64,000 nt of DNA from NCBI GenBank assembly GCA_037903355.1, contig JBAJFE010000039.1:868001-932000 (forward strand). Direction: 5' to 3'. The translations under genes and the position numbers were made by a program. Below, in pieces: positions 55,874 through 64,000 of the stretch. Positions within the stretch are counted from its first letter, which is position 1, and each line of letters begins with the position of its first letter. The notes beneath the pieces are model-generated. The model was not told where the DNA came from, did not search any database, and saw only the letters and a program-made list of their open reading frames with translations. This DNA comes from Trichuris trichiura. Taxonomy: Eukaryota; Nematoda; Enoplea; Trichinellida; Trichuridae.

Positions 55874-58800
55874 TAGCTAGAAGTGAAATCCCATTATGCG
55901 ATCGGTGTGCCGTTTTAATGAAAATGAGAAAGGGAGGGCGTCTGCCCTTGTAGAATGACCTCTTAAGGAACTTTCCCGTTAACCTCTTAGCCGCAAGGAA
56001 AAAGCACTTATCTAAGATAGCGTTTCTACGTGACCGTTAAATATGCGATGTCAAGAGGTGTGGACAATGCGGCACACGCCAAGGTTACTTGTACAACTTA
56101 CATTCATGACTCTGCCAAGGCTGTAGCAACTAAAACTTCCCTTCTTGATGAGAGTGATATTATGGCTCGTTATTCGAGTGGTCGCAACGAGGCCTTTAGT
56201 TCTTCTGGTTTTGGCCTGTATCAGTCGCTTGAATTCTGCACGAGACCTTACAGAATAATGTGATTGATGAGCTCGGCGGTAGAAGAGAACTTCAGACTAA
56301 CATGCGTTTATGTTTTGAAGTGGATAAGCTGGTAAAATAGGGACACGCGGTTGCATAAGAATAAGGGAGTTTGGATTCACGCGCGGCAACCCGTTTTTAT
56401 AAATCTCCTGAGGGAATGTCCACGCGTGCTCAACTTTCCTACTTTTTCTGCTGCTTCTTTCTTAGATCACCAAACGTAGTTTAATTGGCCACCAATTTGA
56501 CAGGGGCTATTGTGTGTCCATTCTAGTACAATCAAAAGAAAGGAAAACGCATACCTATCAGTCAGTTGGTTGCCGCGCTTCTAGCGAAAGGCCTTAATGA
56601 TTGATGTCGTCCATCTGTGGGATACTTGCGCAGACTAAGACGTAACCATCCGGTAGGTGCAAGATGATGGTAACGGCAATGGTTTTATGAATGAACATAG
56701 CTTTGGTGGCTACTTCCGATTCGCTTCACAACAGCGCTACGGTTCAATAACCATGAACTGTGCTGGCAAAATTGAGTACACAACAGTTGCGCATTTCCGG
56801 CTGCATCTCGCTTTCGGCTGGCAACAATAGTCTGCTTCGGAATGCTTGATTGTTGCCTTTCGGCGTTTGTTAATGTTCCGGAGGAAATAGGCGTTGGCGC
56901 TGATCCATTCCGTTGGTTAATGGGTCTCTCGTTGCCATTGACCGCACGCGCTAGCGGCTTCGTCCTCTAATGGTCATTCGATTAATTCGACTATCACTGA
57001 ATGAACTTCAATTTTCAAGTGAGGCCAGTTTCACGCGCACCTACCTCGAAACAAGGTTCGTATCGGTCATCGCCTGGCATCGTCGCAATGCCCCTTCAGT
57101 AACACAAGTATCTTTTTGATTAGCTGGTATCCAACGTTGCGACAATATCGCTATCGCCAAAAGTGTTCTACAGTGCGCATCGATTACTGAAACGTAAAAT
57201 TGCACAATAGTGCAAATGCTGCGCGGTTTTCAAATGGATCTCTTAAAATTGAGCAGACTTTACCAACTCACGAAATCTGTTCCGTTAGAAGCATCAAATG
57301 GCCAGTAGTTTGTCCATCTTTATTGAGAGCGCCTACGGAAGAGCATATAGCTGCAACTCCATAACGTTTATATACATAGGTTCTTACCGCGCGTCAATTC
57401 GTTTTTTCTTCGTCGCGCAAGGCGTCCTGCAACCTTGACCCTTTTCGCTTAGCTTACCATTTCTGTTGGAGTTTCGTGAGTAGTAGTAAATGCGTCAAGC
57501 TGTGTTTTGTTTACAGCATGTTAATTGCGAGCAGGTGTTGCTTGGGTACTTCCATTCAGGCCTGCAGTTGTTTTTTCAATAAGAAGTCGCGTTTTCGCGG
57601 TTCAACTATTAATAAATAGTCGCGTAAAAGATGAGTAGCGCTAAGTAGATAATTCCATTAAAGTATTCTTTGAATTAGTGTCGTATCCGTAGCAGAGTTA
57701 TTCAAATCATTAAAATATTATTAATAATACCTGTAAACGCTAAGAGGAAAGCATTGATGTCAGTCTTGTTCCTTCAGTTTGTTTCAGCGCATTGAGCGAC
57801 CAAGTAATCATTGTTGGCTACTTGGGCTCTTTTGTTTATCCATTCTAGTATTTAATGTCCAAATAAAGCCAGCTTAATATATATGTTATTATGTTGTTGC
57901 AATTGTTGTTTAGCTTGCTTTCTTGGCATTTATCATCCTTTGACGATTGGAAACGCAACTAATATATTTATTTTCCGCTTTTTTAGCATATGTGATTTTT
58001 AAATCTCTTCTGTGGCACTAGTTGCTACAGTGGCTGACCTAGTTTCTAAGCAAAATTGCCGTGCGCAGCAGTGATGATTTGCGCAGATTTGATTGTGCGG
58101 CTATGCTGCTTTTTTCCGTTCTTATTGTGCTTGGCTTTTCGCAATGACATAGTTTATATTTTGATTGCTCGCTTGCGCTAGTATTAGGCCGTCTGCAATG
58201 GGAATACGATAAATAGAGAAAGCGCCAACGTCATGCCTACTAATGGGCGCACAGTGCATAACAATTTATCAACCCTTTAATTCCTCATTTGACGTTCAGT
58301 TTTTCAAGTCCAAAATGTCTTCTTTTTCTAGCTGGCAGCTATTCCTTCCGATTAGAACGTGTTGGCTTTTCTGTATTGGTTGGCCAGTGCTAAGAATTTT
58401 CTTTAGTCCACTTTTTGTCTTTTACAAATGAGCACAATTCAGTTTGTCCCTCAAGCGACCAATTAAATCGTCGACTGAGAAAAAAGCCTAAGATCCAGTT
58501 TTAGTTCAGTTCTCCGAAGCTGGCATGGAGAACTTTTTTTCCTGCGCACCGTGCTGCTTTGTATTTTCTCCAACAATTGATCCTCTGTTTGCTGATTTGA
58601 TCTGTTCTCGGTTTCACCACTGGAAGAATATAGCAGGTTTAAAAAATAAATTTTGACGAGAGGGTTGACAACTTTCCTATCTGCGCGATATTTCTATTCA
58701 GCCCCAATGCAGCAGCCCTGTTTCGTTTTTGTCATTGCTGAAGGTCACGAATGAAACATAGCAGTGCTAAGATAACTTTACTACTTTTCGTATGAATTGA

Positions 58801-61182
58801 GTTGTGGAAGATTCGTAGGTTTTCGTTACGATCTTCAGCTTACAGTGTGTCTAACATTAAGGTCAGCAGAAAGACATTTACCTTAACGCCGCTAAGGTTA
58901 ACGAAGATGTGATAAACTATCAGTTGGACAATTGAAGTTCAATTCAAATTTTTATAGCTTAGCCATAGTATTTTGCGTTTATTCTCTGTCTGAATTTTCC
59001 TTTCAACTCCATGTGATTTTTTTCGTTGTTTGCCTCACCTTGCTACAGTTTTGTTGGAAGGTTAATTCATACTCAAACTCCTTATTTGACGTCTCTCTCT
59101 CTCGACGAGTTTGCACAGCTAATAAATTAACTACAGCGGTTAGTTCGACAGCTCTGTTTATCTCCAAGTGCAATAGGCAACATTTGTGCCACCACTCGCA
59201 ATGTAGTAGTCTTACCATCTGCTACCACCGTTTTCTGGTTTTTTTTAAAAATATTATAAGGTAAATGGCTACCGAATTGTCAATATTTGATAAATATGTT
59301 TTTGCAATTAAACTTAACCAAACTGATTCAGTAGCCTGTGCGATCATGTTTTGTTTTTCATTTGAGGCATCCTTTCGTGCTCAGTTTTTTGAATTCTTCA
59401 CGAGCCGCGCTAAGAAACGAATTCATTTTTGTTTAAAAATACGGACTTTGCGGTGCCCATAGAGCTCCTTCGCTTTACGCTTTTTTGACAATCTGGGCGA
59501 AGAAATACCTTGTAAATTCTGGCTGCCGGTTGAATAATAACAGCTGCCGATACTTCGTAGTAAAATGTTTTATTATACGGTTAACCTGTTTATCTTTCAA
59601 TTTAAACAACCAACTAAAGCTTTCAAGTTTCTCTGTCATCCGCCCTCAGCGGTGAAATCGATGAATGGGTTAACGCTATAATAAAGCATTTTGCAATGAA
59701 AATCTACGGCTTTGTTAAGAAAAGTTTTGTCCTTAGTGTAACTATTGATGCTTTTGATAAGTCTTTAAAGACGTGTGCAAACTTTGCATGCATTTCGAGC
59801 AATATCCTTTAGGTTAGGCTAACCTTAGGTTCCGCATTGCTTAAGCGCTTTGCTGTTGTTGCATGCAAATCAACTTGGCAAAGGCTTTAATGGCGACTGT
59901 TGAAGTTGAGGCAATGAATTTAACGACTTTTTGGGGATACAGTTTCAGCTAACTTTATTTGACTTTAAAATCCCGTAGAGTCCAAGTGGATTTCATTTCT
60001 TGTCGCAGCCATTCATTACTTGCTGAGTTTCGTAGGTTCATCAATCGCTGTATCAAGCAAATGCGGAACAAACTGCGGGCACCTGTTAACTTGTCAAAAA
60101 GGAATTCGCATTTCATTAATCGTAATAACTTTTTTCCTGTTTGTCCCACTACGTATGCACGAAATGAACAAAGCAAGCTTATGAAATGTAGCGGAACTTA
60201 CTTGTTGATAGGAACCCTAACTGAGAGGAAGGTAGAGACGACAAAACATAAGCATATGACTTGAACTGTTCGTATCCTCGAACGTATATTTTTTTCTCCA
60301 TAGGCTTGTTCAAAAGAAAGAAATAGTCTTACATAAATGCGAACTGGTTTGTCGCTACTTTTTAGCTGCCACAAATCATCCGTCATTAATGTTTTTACTT
60401 GAAGACATGCAGTCTTGAAATTTTGTAGCTTTCAAAAGTAGCTTGTTTTCAAGTAGTCAACTTGCGCGACTATCTTTTCTTGTGATGTGGGAAGATTGAT
60501 TGGATGACCTGTTAAAGAAATAGTAGCAAAACGCATTGGAATATTAACATAAGCAACGAAAGTTGATTTATTATTGCCTAGTGGGGATATAATTGTTAAT
60601 AGTATTTTTTGTTGTCTGTAGAGAGTGAATATTTGATTAATTTATTTACTAGCGCGAAGCATCGACATTTTAAGAATTTTAAATTTGAGGTAAGTTAAGG
60701 TAGCATCGTTTTCCTGCTGTTAGCTTTTTTCTTAACATAAAGAGCGCAGATAGCTCGCTATATCGTCTTTGTATGCAGTTAGTTGTTTTTTATTAAGTAA
60801 TTTCCGTTATTAGGCTACCTGCTAATTATTAACATTAATGGCGTAGGTTTTTTCAGTAGCACTATGCAATGCATGTGAGCGAAAAAAATCAAAGATTCAT
60901 CTTGGATAAAAGTGTGCAAAATATTTTTGCCATGTAAACAGTAGCGGAGCATTGTACTTTTCTAAGTTATTGGTTATTATAGCGCGGGCACCTTATTGAT
61001 CCTTACTGGGGTAACGGGTTGATGCAGTCTCAACCAAAGTTGTAATTTTTGGGCGCTATGCTTTCCTGAGCGTTTTTCAACTGAACGTTAACTTTATTAA
61101 TCAAAATATGCACCACTGGAAAAAACACATTGTTTCTAAGTAGTGGGAGAGAATTTACGACGTTAAGGCAAAAATCTTCACT
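55874..61182. other. long stretch without a recognised gene
   Basis: About 5.3 kb. The first part is the 5' flank of the fusogen gene. Open frames are short, start at GTG/TTG or overlap others, and show no domain. No tRNA or repeat family member was recognised; parts are very AT-rich (57.6-58.0 and 60.5-60.9 kb). Confidence 0.45.
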
Positions 61183-61440
61183 ATGGGAATTCGGAAATTA
61201 GCGAGAAGTCATCTTCCAGCGATGACTTATCATGGTACTCTTACTCGGGCATATTTAATCCGAGAGTTCGGGAAAGTTCCGGTGAACGTGGTGGATGACG
61301 AAGGGTTTCCAACACTTGCAATTTCTTGTTTGTATGCGGCGGTCGTTGTCGTGGGAAAGCAAGCAGCGCTCGTTTTCAACTGGCTGAAGCAGGACAGATT
61401 TTTTGCAGTTTTTGGACATGGCAAGGAGTGTCTGCTATAA
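61183..61440 (+). CDS. possible small gene, 85 aa, unrecognised
   Basis: ATG-initiated uninterrupted frame with relatively GC-rich, codon-like composition against an AT-rich background. It contains TRAYLIREFGKVPVNVVDDE, a short hydrophobic stretch (LAISCLYAAVVVVG) and ends ...HGKECLL. No family recognised and no splice partners sought successfully. The plausible start and composition are the only support. Confidence 0.25.
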   Translation: MGIRKLARSHLPAMTYHGTLTRAYLIREFGKVPVNVVDDEGFPTLAISCLYAAVVVVGKQAALVFNWLKQDRFFAVFGHGKECLL

Positions 61441-62173
61441 TGCTTTTGCTAGGCTTGAAAAACCGATAGTTAACCACTCCCTTTGCAACCCTACGGATGC
61501 GAACACCAATTTCATTTGAAGATTCGGTTTAGGTAAAGCTCTTTGAGTTTTATACTTATCTAGCCACAGGGATCTGAGCTTGCCATTGTAGTAAAGACGC
61601 AACTTGTTATTGCATGTTATAACTCAGTCCAAAAAGGCATTTCCGCAAGACGCAGCAATAGATCGAGGCACGCATTGAGCCTCTTCTTTTTCAGCTTTCA
61701 CGCTGAATCGATTTCGAAAGCTTTTTTACCTTCTCGATTTGGGTCATATGCCTGCAGTTCGTTTAGTTACGGACTCTCAGCCTGTCTGCTAATTTGCGTA
61801 TTTGTCTGCTGTTCTACGGTTTCCTTTAAAACTTCGTCGTGTAATGAGGCCAATTGCTGGTCACCACGTTTTGGACGTATCTCCCTTCCCTGATGAAAGC
61901 TTCGAAACCAAAAATGTACCGGGCATTTCATAGAGACGCGTTAACCTTAAAACTTAACTAGACTGTGGCAAGCCCAAGCTGCTTTCAACCCGTGTTTGAA
62001 TTTGTCACGTAAAATAGAATGAAAAAATGTGTTTTCCATGCGTAAAGGACAACAACTGCGTCACTCCTTGTAGTCCTCCTGAAAAACTTGCAATTTTGAC
62101 TGCAACAAGCTAACGTTAAAGCAATAGCTTATTGCTGACTTGCTGCGACCTTTCCGGAATTTGGGTTACTATG

Positions 62174-62323
62174 TTTTTAGGAATGACGCTCGGCAGTTTT
62201 GTAACGTGTGAATATTTTCCTTTTCCGAAAATTAAGTGGCCCACTGAAAAACGTCGCATTATGTTGCAATCATTGAGAAATAGATTCTTTAGAAGCGTCA
62301 CCGACGGCATGAAGATTTTTTAA
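62174..62323 (+). CDS. possible small basic membrane protein or terminal exon
   Basis: Frame from ATG 62171 or from an acceptor (TTTTTAG) at about 62181: hydrophobic start (MTLGSFVTC) then EYFPFPKIKWPTEKRRIMLQ and a basic end (SVTDGMKIF, TAA). This layout resembles a C-terminal exon of a small mitochondrial protein, but no upstream exon was identified. Confidence 0.2.
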   Translation, partial: FLGMTLGSFVTCEYFPFPKIKWPTEKRRIMLQSLRNRFFRSVTDGMKIF

Positions 62324-64000
62324 AATTAAAGCTTGTTTTTAATTTTTTTCCATATTAGCCTGCTCTCTGAGCTTATCTAAATCAAAAAGGCAAGCTGTTT
62401 GCTATGATCTTTTCTACACTTACTGAAGCCCTCGTGCGCTTCACCTTTTTTGGATTGTACGCTTTGAAGCGTTTGCTTCAAATTTAAGTGAAGATCTCGT
62501 GTAAAAGAACAGACATTTGGAAACATAACCCTTGCAGGCATGTTAAAGTGTTTTGCCTCTATTGTTTTGCTGGATAAAGTTTTTGGTGATAACTTTCAAC
62601 TAGAAGCTTGGATGCAACTCTCTTCATTGCGTTTGCCAATATGGTAAATATAGTTAACGGATGGAGGAACTAATGAATGCACAAGTTGTTAATGATGTTG
62701 AAATTGTTGGCAAGTGGCTGAACATGTAAATATCCAGCAAGGAAACGCCTCCGGCGATGAACCCGCGAAATGTCTTTGGTGGAGCGTTTCTCCTTTTTAG
62801 CTCAGTTTGCTGTTTTTGTTTAGTCGAGTCTGATTAAGTGATGACGGAAAATTCAAATACTGCCACTTCCGAGACGACTGAGCTTATGCGTCTCGTTAGC
62901 CGGTTAACGTATACGTAAGTTAGGCCGTTTGAAAAAGGAGGTTATGGAAATAGGTTCGCGGTTTGAAAAAAAGCTTTTCACGTGTTGTTTTGTCTCAACT
63001 GAAACGCATTGCACTGCCGGCAAGTTTCATGATGCTTTTTAGTCCAGCTTGCTGTTTGCTCTAGATGGCGCCGTTGATTCTTCTGTGAAAAAGGAAGTCA
63101 TGTTGCGCCGAGGAGTAGACAGAGAAGCTTATTATCACTTTGCCGACGAATTGCGTGGGCAGCAGAATGCTTTGTCACGCTGAACCGGTGACCGCTAACA
63201 TGTGAACTTTCCATGTCACGTTATTGCTTGCTTAAGTCTGTTTTTCAAGCGGTTCGCCTGAAGCAGGACCAATTTGCTTACCAACGATTGGTCAGTTCAT
63301 TGGTTATAAGGTGCAGGCCTTTCGTAAATATAAACTCTTCTGGGGCGTGTGGAAGAATGAGTGCCATTGCCGCAGCGAAGAATGCTGCCATATTCCCGTA
63401 TTTAATATCCATGTTTAACTTTGGTTTACATAACTGTTAACACCTTTCCCATCGGAAATAGGATTGTTAGAAGAGGCGCGAAAGAGCCGTTGTTCGGAAA
63501 TGCACTCGTCTAGACGACGTTGGCCTATTGCAAAGCGGTTAAGTGTTGTTCTAAGGCCGTCTGCTTCTTGTACGCGTTGAACAGCGAAATGCGTAGGTAT
63601 GGAAAATAAACAACTGTTCCCATTACTTCATCATCCATTCGCACGTTTACATTGATTTGCTTTTTATGTAAGAAGCTCAATGTGATTTTAAAAAAATCTG
63701 ATCATTGGTTTCCTAAATCCCATAGACTGAGGATATGCTGTTAGCATGACATTTGCGCTTTCAGTCACGAAATTCTTATCTAAATTTTCATTTTTGCATC
63801 AGTTAAAAACAAGCGATGTTTACGAATTGTTTCCCTCTCTGCGGGGGCATTAAGGCTTCGAAATTGCCATTCTCCATTGCCCAATTAATTTTACGCCTAC
63901 AATCGACCCTCTCGGCGTCCGATACGGTTAGCCAAAGATCAGCGTTGCTATATATAGACATGACGGGAAGAAGTTGGCCATTCGGACAGAAATCTATTTC
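62324..64000. other. no gene recognised to window end
   Basis: Only short open frames; nothing with a domain, clean exon structure or RNA signature was seen. Confidence 0.45.

Noticed and set aside
58932..59264. 110-codon hydrophobic plus-strand frame
   Set aside because: Starts at TTG in T-rich DNA, where hydrophobic chance frames are common; no splice or family support.
1..64000. CRISPR arrays, rRNA or tRNA genes
   Set aside because: No regularly spaced direct repeats, rRNA-like blocks or recognisable tRNA arms were seen by eye; a tRNA scan would be needed to exclude a single tRNA.

Overview
This is eukaryotic, intron-rich DNA that looks like a nematode chromosome, most likely clade I (Dorylaimia; Trichuris/Trichinella-like). 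The reasons are a nematode-type cell fusogen (EFF-1/AFF-1 family), a SPE-42/SPE-49-like sperm protein, a LIN-1-type ETS factor, a DYC-1/CAPON gene, and many tiny introns (47-50 nt) beside kilobase-sized ones. The clade assignment is inference. No tRNA, rRNA, CRISPR array or bacterial-style operon was seen. All exon boundaries below were read by eye from GT/GC...AG signals, reading phase and family similarity.

Layout. 0.7-11 kb (minus): dyc-1/NOS1AP, a PTB adaptor, with a possible internal alternative first exon at 4.58-4.74 kb. 13.7-14.3 kb (plus): a TMEM242-like mitochondrial membrane protein. 14.7-15.5 kb (plus): PIGL, an enzyme of GPI-anchor synthesis. 16.2-18.6 kb (minus): a ZNF277-type zinc-finger protein, preceded by a tight cluster of unrecognised small minus-strand reading frames to 19.4 kb. 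20.0-24.2 kb: a divergent pair of small secreted proteins sharing a CX3C...CX3C cysteine pattern, a PEGA motif and the same three-exon, phase-0 structure; a third, incomplete look-alike lies at 24.8-25.1 kb. 27.3-35.0 kb (plus): a receptor tyrosine kinase with fibronectin III-like ectodomain. 36.0-39.2 kb (minus): a DC-STAMP/RING protein of the SPE-42/DCST1 family. 46.0-47.1 kb (plus): lin-1/ELK ETS factor inside a GC-richer stretch (about 42-48 kb). 50.3-51.9 kb (plus): a secreted/transmembrane protein with a TSP1-like module and a dibasic cleavage-like site. 54.1-55.9 kb (minus): the EFF-1/AFF-1-like fusogen. 56-64 kb: no convincing gene.

The genes do not form one pathway. Themes are muscle/dystrophin-complex signalling (dyc-1), receptor kinase to ERK to ETS signalling (RTK and lin-1, no direct link shown), and membrane fusion or gamete interaction (SPE-42-like and the fusogen). 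A dispersed repeat family recurs at 33, 41, 49.5 and 52.4 kb; the 52.4 kb copy abuts a roughly 80-bp duplicate of the fusogen's coding sequence. The best candidate for something undescribed is the small secreted CX3C-CX3C family at 20-25 kb.
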